Assembly: GCF_000003855.2 (NCBI RefSeq)
Contig: NW_003101676.1
Coordinates: 1,362,720-1,426,719, forward strand
Reading direction: 5' to 3'
Length of the DNA stretch: 64,000 nucleotides
Origin: Blastomyces gilchristii SLH14081
Lineage: Eukaryota; Ascomycota; Eurotiomycetes; Onygenales; Ajellomycetaceae
Position 1 is the first letter of the stretch; every line of letters starts with the position of its first letter. A program made the translations under genes and the position numbers. The notes under the pieces were generated by a model. It saw nothing but the letters and a program-made list of their open reading frames with translations, searched no databases and was not told the DNA's origin. This document shows, piece after piece, positions 11,223 through 22,427 of the stretch.

Positions 11223-12163
11223 ATGCGATCCATCATCTACCTCGCAGTCACCGCCTTTGCTGCCGTTGTGGCCGCCCAGAGCAATGGTAATCCTTTCAAC
11301 GTCCCTAGTGACGGCTACCAATTCGTCGCTGGCCAGCCGACCACGGTCACCTGGGACCCTACCACCCCCGGCACCGTCTCCCTGAGGCTCCAGATGGGCG
11401 ACAATGTCACTCCCCAAGATGGTATTCCCCTTGCCGGTGCGTATTATATATGATATACTCTCCCCCTCCATTTTCGTTCTTCTCTTTTCGCATCTCTCAC
11501 CTGCAACTCTGTGTGTGCTGTGTGTGTTGTGTGTGTGCGCCGGCCAGATCAGGAATCTTTGGCTTAAAGCATGCGCGTGAGCCTGAAGATCCCCTAGTAG
11601 CCAGGAAAGAAAGAAAAGGAAAAAGGGCGGCGACGACCTCTTCATTCTTATCTATCTGTCCTGCAGGGGAAAAAAAAAAAAAAAAAAAGAATATTCTAAC
11701 AAACATCCCCCCAATTTATATAGAAAACCTCCCCAACTCAGGCAGCTTCGAATTCACCCCCCCCGCCGACATCCCCACCGCCTCTACCTACTACCTCCAA
11801 ATCATGGACGATGATCATCCCGAAAACTCCAACTACAGCCCCATGTTCTCCATCGGCGGAACCACCGGCACTGGCACTGCCCTGACCCCAATCAGCACAA
11901 CTGCCACTGAAACCCGCACCACAGACACCTCCGACTCCTCCAGCGCCACGACCACCACCGCCACGACGGACTCGGCCAGCACCACCATGACCACCTCCGC
12001 CTCCACCACCACCAGCAGCTCCAGCAGCTCATCCGCCTCCTCCTCATCCACCCCGTCGCCGACCGGCGATGCCACCAACGCCCCAGACCCGAACAGCGCC
12101 ATGTCCATCGCCCGCCCTGGCTTTATGCTCTCTGCTGTCCTGGCGCTGATGTCTTTCCTGTAA
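11223..12163 (+). CDS. Kre9/Knh1-like GPI-anchored cell-wall protein
   Basis: There are two exons, 11223-11436 and 11724-12163, joined by a 287-nt intron (GTGCGT donor, ATATAG acceptor), giving 217 aa. The N-terminus MRSIIYLAVTAFAAVVAA is a typical signal peptide. Residues about 20-110 form a Kre9/Knh1-type N-terminal domain with a TVTWDP strand, PNSGSFEF and TYYLQIMDD. Then comes a Ser/Thr-rich stalk of about 80 residues, expected to be O-mannosylated. A hydrophobic tail follows small residues (NSAM then a Leu-rich end), as in GPI-attachment signals. Members of this fungal family sit at the plasma membrane or wall; the exact role here is unknown. The intron contains a poly-A run and is long for this window. 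Confidence 0.88.
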
Positions 12164-12528
12164 ACTATCTTTCTTTTCTTTCCTTTTTCTTTCTTAATAG
12201 TTACAAACCCTTTTATTTATTAAAATTTAAATTCAACTATTCCCCCCCATATTCCCATATCATTTGACGGAGTGGGTGAGAGGCGAGGGGTTTTCCACCG
12301 TCTCAATCCACTTTCCAAATGCCATTACAATTCCTTCGATTCAATTCCATGGCGGTTCTCCTTTTTTTCTCAGCATGAACGCATCTGTGACTTTTGAAAG
12401 TGTTGTGTCTATTACATTAATCATCCAGTATTCTTGTTTCGTCAGTAGTCCTCTCAATAATATTTTCATTCGCCTTCTGCATCGCTGCTTGCATTTTCAA
12501 TTGTGAAGTGTTTATATAAATTTAAAAA

Positions 12529-12571
<43 letters not shown>

Positions 12572-13124
12572 TCGCAATCTCCTTGTACAGTAACTAACCC
12601 CCCCCCCCCCCCCTTTTTGTATGTTATCCGTTATATAGTTACCTAGGTACAATGTACGTACATGTACATGTGCGCGCGTCCTGTATTGGCCGTTGGGAGG
12701 GAGGAAAGGCGCCAATACTCTTACAGCGTGTATACTCCGTAGTCAGGGTAGTTAGTTAGTTAGTTTACTGTGTACAGGACAATACTGAAGTTCTTGATGG
12801 CTGGAAGCGAGTATGTGGCCCCGAGGCAAGAAGGGTGCGCAGGGGGGGGTAGATATAGGTAGGTAGGTAGGTACGGGTGGGTACATAGATGGGTTGCTCT
12901 GGGTTCCCCGGTGTTGTTGGCTGAACCTCTTCCAATGCTCAATCGTTATTTAGCAGCTGCTATATATGCGCGTTCTGTCCCCTGGTCTGGTCTGGACAAA
13001 ATGGGAACTGGAAAAAGAAAGAGCGGCAGGCATGAAGAAAACTTGAGGAACGAACGACATGGTAAAAATTACCCCAAAATCAAATCTACGAACGGTATCA
13101 ATCAACCACCACACACCACCCCAT
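12164..13124. other. Convergent intergenic region with homopolymers
   Basis: This lies between the wall-protein stop and the NOP12 stop. It contains poly-T at 12531-12568, poly-C at 12598-12613, repeated TAGG units near 12857 and TACTCCGTA at 12733-12741. No gene is seen. Confidence 0.7.
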
Positions 13125-15172
13125 CTAACTCCCCTTCGCTTCCCCCTTCTTCTTCACCCCCCCACCAGCCCTAAACGCCGCCGCACGCCGGGTACTCCTC
13201 GTCTTGGGCTTCCCAGCCCGCCCCTTGGCTCCACGACTCTTAGTCTTCACCTTAAACCCACCCGGCCCCTTATCCGGCCTCGCCCGGAAACCCTCAAAGA
13301 CAAACGCGCCAGACCCCTTCCCACCATCACCATCACCACCACCACCACCACCACCACCACCACCACCGCCACCGCCACCGCCACCATGACCATTGGAGCC
13401 CGGGTTCTGCGCCATCCACGTCCTAGCCTTCCCCAACAGCCCCTCCGCACGGCCCTGGAAGCTCGCCTGCCGATCCCCGCCCCTGCGCACGCCCAGCGCA
13501 GTCTTGTTCGCATTCCCGCTGTCCCGCTTCCTACCATTGCCACGCCCCCTATCCTTGGCGCTCTTCAGCACCCGCTTCGCGCGCGTGACGCGCAGTCTGC
13601 GCGGCAGCAGCGGTGGGAATTTCTGCCCGTCCAGCAACAGCGCGGCCTCCACGGCATTCTCGTCGCGGAATTGGACGTAGGCGATCCCCTTGCCGATACG
13701 TGTGGCTGGGTCGCGCACGACGCGCACGGATTCGACGGGGCCTAGGACCGCTGGGCTGGTATTATTGCTCCTGTCGCCATTGTTATTGGAAGGCGCGGGC
13801 GTGGACGTGGATGGCTGCGCGGCGACGGTGCTGGCGCGCGCATGCTCGTTGAACGTGCGCCAGAGGCCCTCCTCCACGTCGGCGCGGGGGGTATTCTTCT
13901 TCTTCTTCTTCTTCTTCTCCTCCTCCTGTTGTTGTGTTGTTTGTTGTTGCTCCGCGTTGGGTGTTTCCTCGTCGACGAAGCCTCGTCGACGAAGCCTAGG
14001 AAGATGCAGCGCTTGTAAGCGCTTGTAAATCGACGGGCGCCGGGTGGGCGAACGCTTGTCGACGCGCAGATGCCTGTCGAGGATGACGCTGCCGTTTAAA
14101 GCCTGGGGGTGCTCGTCGTGCCGGCTGCCGGTGGTGGTGTAGAACTACGTATGCGTTTGTGCTGCGGGTGGTGGAGTCCATGAGCTCGCGCTTGGGGTAA
14201 TGCAGCGCGTTTGGGCATTGATCGGGTGGCGAAGGCGGTAGAGCGGAAGCGGATTGATTCGATTTTATGGGGAGTGGCAGATTCGGGGAGGGAAGGGATG
14301 AAGGAAGAGAGGTGTCTGAGGAGGGTTTTCTTTGCGGATTTGGATTTGATGGCTTCTGTGGAGACGTTGGAGAGGAAGACGGTGCGGGCGGATTTGTCGA
14401 GGAGGGCGGCGTCGGGGTTGTTGGAAAGGGATTCGTGTAAGGGAGGAGGGCTGGCTATGCTGTCTTCGTTGCCCTCGTCGTTGCCTTCGGAGTCTGAAGA
14501 GTCGCTCTCCCTCCCGACGGTTTCAACAACTTTCCGCCGCTTTGCCTTCTCGCTTCGTCGTTTCTCGTCCTCCTTGGCATCCTCTTTCGCCACGCGCCGC
14601 ATGTAGGATTCCTCTAAGTCATCTGCGCCGCCTCGTTTTCTTTTCCGTCCCTTTTCCGGAGTCAATGATTCATCATCAACATCCTCCATCACCTCATCAC
14701 TGCTCTCCGATAGAGCTTCCTCGGCCGCCTCGTCCTCATCAGATGAGGAAGATTGCATGGCATTTCGTTCGCTGGTCCTCCCCTTGGGCTTTGACGTCGC
14801 CGCCAGATTAGCACTAGTGAATTGCGGAGCTTTCACAGGTCCAGCCTATGGTACAGAAAAGTTCGCAACCAAGTTAGTTAAACCTCTTGTAAAGTCAGAA
14901 CCACCAACGCTCAATTGCGTTAAATCAAATAAATAAAAATAAAAATAAAATCGACAACTTCCAATCCCTTGAAAATACAAACAAGCATAGTCAGAGAAAC
15001 TCACACTCTTCTCAAATAACGATGCAAGCATCGGATCCATGGCTGCCGTAGTATCCCCGCCGCCGGCCAAGAAAGGGAGTACTGAGCCATTGGCAGCCAG
15101 TGCGCTGCCTGCATTATTTTCCTCGCCTGCGGGCACAGCAGCCTTGGGCTGGGATTTTTGTTTCTTCCCCAT
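13125..15172 (-). CDS. NOP12: Nucleolar RNA-binding protein Nop12, reading frame broken by an indel cluster
   Basis: Nop12 is a nucleolar RRM protein needed for large-subunit pre-rRNA processing. Exon 1 (15172-15005, 56 codons, MGKKQKSQ start) joins exon 2 at 14845 through a GTGAGT/TAG intron in phase 0. Exon 2 encodes an acidic Ser/Glu/Asp region, a basic KGRKRKRGG stretch and RRM1 with TVFLSNV. The frame then shifts twice between about 14204 and 14143. Coding resumes in a third frame that contains [15 protein letters not shown], and in the same frame from about 13975 FVDEE, an RRM2 with GKGIAYVQF, a poly-Gly run (repeat 13320-13386) and a basic tail. Two perfect tandem duplications lie inside the damaged part (13967-13994 and 14009-14028). 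Either the assembly has errors here or the gene is damaged. Confidence 0.85.
13320..13386 (-). repeat. Trinucleotide repeat encoding poly-glycine in Nop12
   Basis: CCA/CCG/CAT repeats on the plus strand read as about 18 consecutive Gly codons plus Asp/Gly in the C-terminal region of Nop12. A second in-frame trinucleotide repeat (TTC, 13894-13917) encodes a run of Lys between RRM1 and RRM2. Confidence 0.9.
13967..13994. repeat. Perfect 14-bp tandem duplication inside NOP12
   Basis: CCTCGTCGACGAAG occurs twice back to back, at 13967-13980 and 13981-13994. It covers the codons for the FVDEE motif at the start of RRM2. Confidence 0.95.
14009..14028. repeat. Perfect 10-bp tandem duplication inside NOP12
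   Basis: GCGCTTGTAA occurs twice back to back, at 14009-14018 and 14019-14028. It lies only 15 bp from the 14-bp duplication. Their summed excess, 24 bp, is a multiple of three. Confidence 0.95.
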
Positions 15173-17517
15173 CGTTCTTTTTTCCGGGTTTGTTGTTGTA
15201 AGTGGTATGGGCTTTTGGATTGATAACCAGTGAGTGTGTTAAACAATAATTCCGCCGAGCTTTGAACTTTTTTCGTTCCAAAGCGTTTTGCTTGGCATTA
15301 GACACAAAAATGCGACTAAGCCAAAACGGTACAGGTCATGTGATATAAAACTTGATTGAGGCTTGGCGCGGACAACATCAAAGACTTGTATCTCGGGGTT
15401 GACTACGTGTGATGGTTTAACGCTTATCAATTCGGTATATAGTTATATTTTGCCAAAGCGTGTTAGTGTGCAAGTTGGAAAGTATAACAGTTCAGGTAAG
15501 AATGGATGAAAACAATGGCAAGTGGCTCAGCTGTAATCTCTGATATAGAATGGTTCCACAAGCTGAGACTTCAAAGCTGGCGAACGCAGCCCCGGCATCA
15601 AAAGCCACGGAGAGCGTACGAGGAGAACAAGAAAGTATTCAAGACCTGAAACTAAGAACTCGGATATGGGCAGAGTATTCATGGGTGATATGCGCGTACT
15701 AACCTTAAAAGGCAATAATGGCGGCAAATTTGGCTATGACAGGCGCAGAACAAACCCGACAAGTGCGAGTGCGATCAAAGGTCTGTCCATGGTAAGAGTC
15801 TACATTTCCTGACACTGCAGAAGGTCGTCAAGCGCTAGATTGGTCCTCAATGGATGTATTTGAACATGAAATAGCACGGGTTTAAGGGAAGTCCGCAGTT
15901 GTATCTGCACCTTCCAGAGATCAGGAGCGTGAACAGAAAAAGACGGTGACAGGAAAACTAGCAAGATGTGTTCAAACCCCTAAATAAGGAAGAGCGAATT
16001 AAATATTTATTAACAGTTCTTATCGAAGCTGCTGATTTCATTACTCGCCTGATTGGAGCACAATGGATCCCAGGGGTGAGAATTCTGTGTTATAGAACGG
16101 TTCAGCTGAGAGGAAGGACACATCCATCCGATTCGGCAATCCGAGACTGCAGCCACGTGATCGGAGATTTCCAACCCGGTCACGGCAAAATGAATGTAGT
16201 CAGACGGGCGCACCAGTGGGGAGCCAGAAAACCTTGGAAGAGGGCCTTGGCAAAAGCGGTGAGCACTTTACGTATATTCATTGGGCAGAGCAGACACACA
16301 AAGATGGTGCTTAGTCATCTAAAAGTCAGTCGCCGCACTCGGAACGGCGGTATGTTTGCATTATTTGCTTGCTTGCTGGCAGATGACAGCAAGGGAGGTC
16401 ACTTGAAGCAAAAGATCGCCGCTATTTTCGCTGTGTATTGAAACTTTGGTAATATGGATTCGCACGTCGGTGACAATACCTGTTCGGCCACAGCGATTGC
16501 CTGCGGCACAATACCTCCCTCCGAAGGACTAGGCTGCGTAAATTACAGTAACCGATACCAATCCCTGCTGTTTGGAGGGAAACAAATCATCATCGATACG
16601 CTGCCAATACACAGCCAAAGGAATCGCCTGGTCTTTCTCTCCTCGCACTCAGATCCTCCTGCTTGCTGCTTCTTTCCGCTCTCCCACACTCCTCCCTGCC
16701 ATCGATTCACACTCCTCAGACCCTTCACGCTATCTCTCAGACTCCCGTATCCTCCAATTTAGCTTGATCTCAGCTGTACTCCTCGTTAAACTACCCCCCC
16801 TGTGCTATTCGCCGGGCTCCAGCTTCCTGCCCGCTTCCAACTCAAAACGCACCCCAGTCTTTTGCGAACAGCACTCCCACCCTCCCCCTCGCCCTGCCTT
16901 TCCCTCATCTACTCTGCACGACGTCGCAGAAGATCATCTACTACACGATATTGCTTCTTTGCGCTTCCCTGTGTCTCTCCAGCTGTCAAGTCTTGATTCC
17001 ATTGTCGACCGCGAGCCTGTGGTGCACCACCGTTGCTGCGCTTCGAGCGCATAACCGACCAGGTACGTCAAGCCCGCTTTTTGTCGAAACAACATCTCCA
17101 TACAACGTGGAGGAAAGCATGGAATAACTGGAGGCTCGCTGAGACCTCCTGGACTCACTTTGGGATATCTGCCGCCCCGGATATTTGACTGCTGCTTTTT
17201 TGCTCCTCGCCTCGTCATTGAGGTTGGGTCACCAGAATTGTTCAGTCAAAAACCCCTTCACCAGTCCAGTAGCTCTCCACAAACCTTCAAATTCCATCTA
17301 CAAGGCTTTTAAGACTTTGGATTCTATTCAATATCATATATTGTGAAAGCGTCACTAACTCAATTTTCTTTTGGCCTGTTTCGCAGCTTTCGAAAAATCT
17401 TCACTCACGCCCTCCCGACCTAATCGGTTACTGAAACCACCAATCCAACTTGGTTGGACGTGCTCTCCCTCCCATCTTTGCGTTGAAATCAACGTAAATC
17501 ATATATTCAATACCTAG
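15173..17517. other. Divergent promoter region of NOP12 and DEP1, no supported gene
   Basis: NOP12 (minus) and DEP1 (plus) face away from each other across 2.3 kb. The right half (16640-17060) is C/T-rich, as is usual for long fungal 5' leaders. Frames within 15500-16450 are open for up to about 150 codons but lack an ATG start and recognisable motifs, so I do not call a gene. Confidence 0.6.
17063..17386 (+). other. Probable intron in the 5' untranslated region of DEP1
   Basis: A GTACGT donor at 17063 is matched by a CTAAC branch motif near 17355 and a TTTCGCAG acceptor ending at 17386. The interval lies in the pyrimidine-rich leader of DEP1, whose ATG is at 17518. If real, the transcript starts upstream of 17063. 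Only splice signals support this. Confidence 0.5.
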
Positions 17518-20145
17518 ATGGACTCCATAGAACCAGCGGAGTCGGCCACTCCCCTTGCACAATTGGCATCTGTCGCTGAAGCTGGGGTCAATGGCCGCGA
17601 CACCGAGTATTCTATTGCGGACGATGCCCGTTCTAGTAGCCTGAGCGACCTTGACGATGCTTTAGACAACGACAATTTGGATATTGAATCCCCAAAACTT
17701 GAAAAGGTTGCGAGTGAAATTGACTCAGAAGCTGAAACAGAACGGATCGAAGAGTCTCCAAACCACCTGCGAAACCGCAGCAACATTGTGCTGAACGCGG
17801 GCATGTTCGAAACGAGTCCCAGCAAGCTAGCACAATCCACAACATATGACGAACTTAATGATGAAGATGACGAAACAGAAGCCTCTCCCACCAAACCACG
17901 GCGGAAAGTCAGTAGCAACGGCATACCAGCTACCGACAATGTTGCTGCCGCTGATGGGCCCGAACTACTAAGCGCTTCTCTTGAGGCCATTAGCAAAAAG
18001 CGTAAACGGCTCGACCTAGGAGGAGATGCTGGTTCTGAAGCAAGTGACGAAGAGCCTCTACGAAAACGTCGTGGCTCCGTTCCCGTGAGCGGAACAACTT
18101 CCAAGTCATTGCCAGACCTCTCATCGAGCCTTCCAAGCGGTGACGCCCTCCAAAAGAACAGCGAAACTTCCCCCGACGAGACTCCAGCCGCAGAGGAGAC
18201 ACGGAGCCTCGATGCGCGTGCCCCAGTTTCGAGGGGTAAACGAGGGAAGAAAGGCAAACGAAAGGGCAGAAACGCCAAACAGGTTTATGACGACACCGAA
18301 GCAGAGAGTGTTCCTCCAACGCGAGGTGCCGAACAAGATGTTAACGGCTTGGCTGATGAACCAGCCGCAGACGAAGAAGAACAAGCTGAACATGTCGATG
18401 AGGTGGATGACACGGAGGTCGTTTCGAAGGCGGAAGAAGAGTGTACGTATAACTGCTTGATCTATATTTTTTGCGCCAATCCCTAGCTCGTTGAGTCTCA
18501 TTACTCACAACGAGAATAGTGATGAAGAAGTCCACGGCTATGGACCTTCTGGTTACACTTGAACGACAATTCGCAACGTTGCGCGATAGGTAAATTGTTG
18601 ATCCATGCCGTCCCCTGAATATGGATTGTCTCTAATATGATTTGTTTGTGCTCGCTGTAGGATATACGATGAGAGAATCGCAAACCTCAACAATGAGCTA
18701 TCACAACTCACTGAAGAGAATGCTACTCACCCTGAATACCTACGTCAGCTCAGTATAATCGAGAATTATCGAGATGAAAAAATCAAATACGAGAGAACCC
18801 TTTTCAAGTACAAGCTATCCTCGCTATTCAACAAAAGCCAGGCCGAGCGCTGCCAGGCAAACAGCTCTTACTTCCAACGGGCCCGAGATGTTCGTGAAAA
18901 GTATCTTGATGATGCTTCACGCCTACATTACCGAATTCAACAGGATAGATTCCAAAATGCCGAGGCTAGCCCCGACTTCTCTATTCCCTTCCCAACTCGC
19001 CGCTCACAACAAATTTCCCAACAAACTGCCTATAATAAGGAGGTTTCTATTCTCTCGGGCGTTGCGAAATATGTGGGCTTCCCAGCTGCTCCCGCTATCT
19101 TGCCGGCGCGACAAAATGAGACAGATGAGGATTTGGCCAAGATGGGGGTAAGTCCTCTAATACACGTCGGATGATAGAGAAATGTCGGGAGATATACTAA
19201 ACAAAATTCTTGATTCAGATTGACCCACGTTCTATGAATGCGCCTCCCAACTTCCCCCGCCCATCCCACCCTCGCGGCACATTCACTGCAACACCATCGA
19301 CAACGACACGCCCGGGCGCAGCGGAGGAATTCCTCGAACAGACACCATGGGCAAACCCACAACACTCCAGCCATGAGCAATATTTACAACAGCTTCAACA
19401 AATTAGGATGAATGAGCAGCAACATGGAGCGGATTATATATATGCTACCCCTGCTGCTCAACAGCGGGTCGTGGATCTACACGCGCCCAATGGGTCTGCT
19501 TCTACGATTCCAGACCATCCATCCGCGCCTAACTCTTCAGCCGCAAACACCCCGTACGTCGTTGAGCAAGACCGAACAGGCCACCCACATCATAATAATA
19601 ACCGAGCGCTCACAACGGCTAGCGAATCCCCCTTTACCCGCCAACCCAAAACAGATGAAGCTGAAAGGATGTCAGGGTTTCGATCCCAAACCTCGTCTCC
19701 ACTGGAAGTGCGGAAACCCAGTAACCCACGCCGGCCACAGTCGCGAACCATCTCTGGCCAGCGATCGCCCGTACACCCTCAGCACCCTCATAATCCTCTG
19801 TCAGAAGAGGTCGGGCCCTACCAAACTTCCAGCGCTACCAGAGATGGCAATCAAAACAACATCAATACCAACAGTAAACATAGCAATAACATCACTAACA
19901 ATATCCAATCGTCCCCACCATCTTCAGCACGCCTGGGACTTTTCGGCGCTCCACCCCAATCTCGACGGGAACCATCTCCGCAATTACCGACTCCGTCCGC
20001 AGCCCCGAATCCAGAGCTACTTGGCTCCTCCACGTCAACAGCAGCAACAGCCTCTCGGCAACGGTCCGCGCCTCTGAACTCCATGCACCAAGCCGCTGGT
20101 ATCACGGCAGGCGGATCTGGGAGGAGTCGGATGGGTGCGCGATGA
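17518..20145 (+). CDS. DEP1: Dep1/Sds3-like subunit of the Rpd3L histone deacetylase complex
   Basis: There are four exons, 17518-18442, 18520-18589, 18661-19147 and 19219-20145, all with canonical GT-AG ends and matching phases, giving 802 aa. The first 300 residues are acidic and low-complexity, with basic clusters (SKKRKR, RGKRGKKGKRKGR) that could be nuclear localisation signals. The Sds3-like domain spans exons 2-3 (residues about 309-470). It begins LMKKSTAMDLLVTLERQF and continues as a long helical region with EYLRQL and a YERTLFKYK-type segment. The C-terminal third is Pro/Ser/Asn-rich and disordered. Proteins with this domain hold the Sin3-Rpd3 large complex together and support histone deacetylation at promoters. 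The symbol follows the yeast orthologue; Sds3 itself is the alternative. Confidence 0.87.
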
Positions 20146-20601
20146 TAGTTCTGTTTTAATATATATACACGTATGCCTGAGGGAAATACATATCCCCGAC
20201 CCTTCGTTAGGTCCATCCCCCGGAACGCGTGCAGCTTGCATCCCGCATCGCGGCATCCCCACGCACGCCCCGCGCGCGTCCATGCTCGTGCCTAACTTCG
20301 TGTAACCGTGAAACGTCAGTACCGGGGTTTTTTTTTTTTTTTTTATTTGTTTTATTTTTATGGGAATTCAACGTACGTGATACGAAACGGTCAGGCAGGG
20401 GCGGTGTGGCAACGCCTTACCTAAACGGGAGAGGGCTGAATTTTGGATGGGGTTTGGTCTGGTTATATATTACAGCTAATAATTTTCTTCTCTTCGCTCT
20501 GTTTACTTGTCTGCTAGGAGAGGTGGGGGAGCAAAGGCCCTGTTAGCAATTAACCTTTTTTTTGTTCTTGTAACTTGCATTTCTTTTACCTTTTCCCCTT
20601 T

Positions 20602-20603
<2 letters not shown>

Positions 20604-20638
<35 letters not shown>

Positions 20639-20669
20639 TTTTTTGTTTTTTTTTTTGGGGGGGGGGGGG
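20604..20669. repeat. Poly-T/poly-G tract
   Basis: About 50 T with two G interruptions pass directly into 13 G. It is simple sequence with no coding potential, and a likely place for length errors. Confidence 0.85.
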
Positions 20670-21040
20670 CATGCCGTGTGAATTTTGAGGGGTCGTTGAG
20701 GGTTGGTGCTGGCGGATTGTGGAAACGTTTCTTTTTTCAATTAATTTTTTTGGACAGTAAATAATACCCCGAGACAAAAAGGAAGTGGGCGTTTTTCAAC
20801 CTTTTTGACATTTAATTCCACGGAAGTGTTATGACGGTGATTTAGCCATCATGATAGGATTACTTGGTATATGTATTTCCTCACGTTTTCAATATTTTTG
20901 TGATACTTTCTAAGAGATCATCTACCCTCTTAAAACGAATTAGAAGGGATGTATTTTATTCAATTTCAATTTTTTTCGTCATCGTAACCCTCGTGGTTTA
21001 ACATAACATGCCGCTATGGGTCTTGTAAAGCATATATATA

Positions 21041-21073
21041 GAAGAAGAAGAAGAAGAAGAAGAAGAAGAAGAA
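21041..21073. repeat. GAA microsatellite
   Basis: Eleven consecutive GAA units in intergenic DNA, about 200 bp beyond the stop codon of the first eight-cysteine gene. Confidence 0.85.
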
Positions 21074-21267
21074 AATTGAATGAACAATGCAAAATGAGCC
21101 TGGGGGCAGATATCAAATCCTTTCTCCCAGGGATTTGAGAGGAAAATTAGAATTTCCAGGATACATAGAACGCTCAAACCCAAAACCAAACCTCACTTCA
21201 CCTCACATATGTATCCCGTTTCGAACCTCATTCCATCTCATTCTCTCCTCCCTCTCCTCCAAATTCC

Positions 21268-21898
21268 CTACGTAAACCACTCACACCCCGCGAATTGACA
21301 ATTCGAATCCACACAATCCCTACAGACCTGCATCATCCTGTCGCCCTTGGGGTAATACATCTCGCAGACGGTATATCCATGGATTCTCTCTACGCAATTC
21401 GGCCGTAGCCTAGGGTCGCTTTCGCAGAAATGGGTTCTGCCGCATTGTTTGTTGAAGGGGTTTGGTGGTTCCGTTTCTTGGGGAGGGAACCATCGGTCTA
21501 TTTATTGTGGTTGGTTTTTTTTGTTTTTCTAAGTTTTAGAAGGGCGGGAGAGTAAAAAATGAAATGATGAATATGGATGGAATGGGGGTGAGGTATGGGG
21601 TAGATGTGGAAGTGGAAGTGGAGTAGTAGAGGTATGGGACAGGAGTGTTTCTCTTTCTCTTTATTCTTTTTTTGAAACAGAGGCAGATGGGACAATTTGT
21701 TATTTGTTTTTATATTTTAAGAGAATATAAATTGCATGTATGTGCATGTGTATCAGGTCCATGTACTGTATATAGCAGAGTAGTGCAAAACGTACCTGGT
21801 CTACCTGGTCTGTCAGTAGTGGAAGACAGCACCCGAGGAGCCCAGAGCAGCAAGGCGAGGAAGAGGGCGAGGATCCGTGGGAATAAAGCGTTCCCCAT
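21268..21898 (-). CDS. Small secreted eight-cysteine protein, copy 1
   Basis: Exon 1 (21898-21796) encodes a signal peptide (MGNALFPRILALFLALLLW, then VLSS). A GTACGT donor at 21795 and a TAG acceptor ending at 21498 join it in phase 1 to exon 2 (21497-21268), giving 110 aa with stop TAG. Exon 2 has no ATG of its own, so it is missed if introns are ignored. The mature part contains exactly eight cysteines with spacing C-x5-C-x9-C-x9-C-x13-C-x2-C-x4-C-x4-C and ends QFAGCEWFT. No family is recognised. The gene at 25203-25574 shares the framework, the VxSNC block and the intron phase. An extracellular, disulphide-bonded, possibly effector-like protein is inferred; its target is unknown. Confidence 0.72.
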
Positions 21899-22394
21899 GA
21901 TGGCAGATTCGAGAAAAAGAATGACCGACTTATGAGGTTGATCGACACATTGCGGATCGGCACGCGCGCGTCAAGAGAAACGTCTCAGGTTCGGGCAACC
22001 ATTCAAGCCCTAGAGTGGAGTGGGAAGATGGGACAGCAAGCGATGATCCTTATCTACGGGAACAGCAGAGACACTTATTAGCTGGGACGTTCCCCTGATA
22101 GCTAGTGGTCTCTAGTACTTACACAATATCAATTTTAACACTATTGTTGTTGTTGTTGGTCCACAGCGTGTCGTGCGGCACGGGTGTTTGGGGCCAGACG
22201 AAATGCTGCATGCAGCATCTAACGGGGGATATAACGTGAGGATGACTGCTGGGCTCTCGTCTCTTACAAACCTTCTTGAGTCGAAGGTCGAAGCGGGGGG
22301 TGCGCACGCATAGGGAAAGGAGAGGGAAAGGCGCCTGTTTTATATATAACAGGCGCTTGGTTGCAGACCGGCTCGATTTGGCGGTTGCTGGGTG

Positions 22395-22427
22395 TTGTGC
22401 TGTGTGTGCTGTGTGTGCTGTGTGTGC
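22395..22427. repeat. Short TG-rich tandem repeat
   Basis: Three to four copies of a GTGTGTGCT-type unit, in gene-free DNA. Confidence 0.75.

Larger units (their letters stand above)
20146..21267. other. Intergenic region with homopolymer and GAA repeats
   Basis: Between DEP1 and the first eight-cysteine gene, which runs towards it. It has poly-T at 20324-20344, a T run passing into a G run at 20604-20669 and a GAA microsatellite at 21041-21073. No gene is seen. Confidence 0.7.

Noticed and set aside
11214..11645. Minus-strand frame over the first exon of the wall-protein gene
   Set aside because: It is antisense to a clear signal-peptide exon, and its composition reflects the opposite strand.
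13059..13745. 228-codon plus-strand frame over the NOP12 C-terminus
   Set aside because: Pro/Thr-rich translation of the trinucleotide repeat that encodes poly-Gly on the other strand; a shadow.
15968..16441. Open frame of 157 codons in the NOP12-DEP1 interval
   Set aside because: It begins without ATG, shows no domain and lies in a probable promoter and leader region.
22395..22427. Regular short repeat considered as a CRISPR-like array
   Set aside because: The units are contiguous with no unique spacers, and the genome is eukaryotic; it is a simple tandem repeat.
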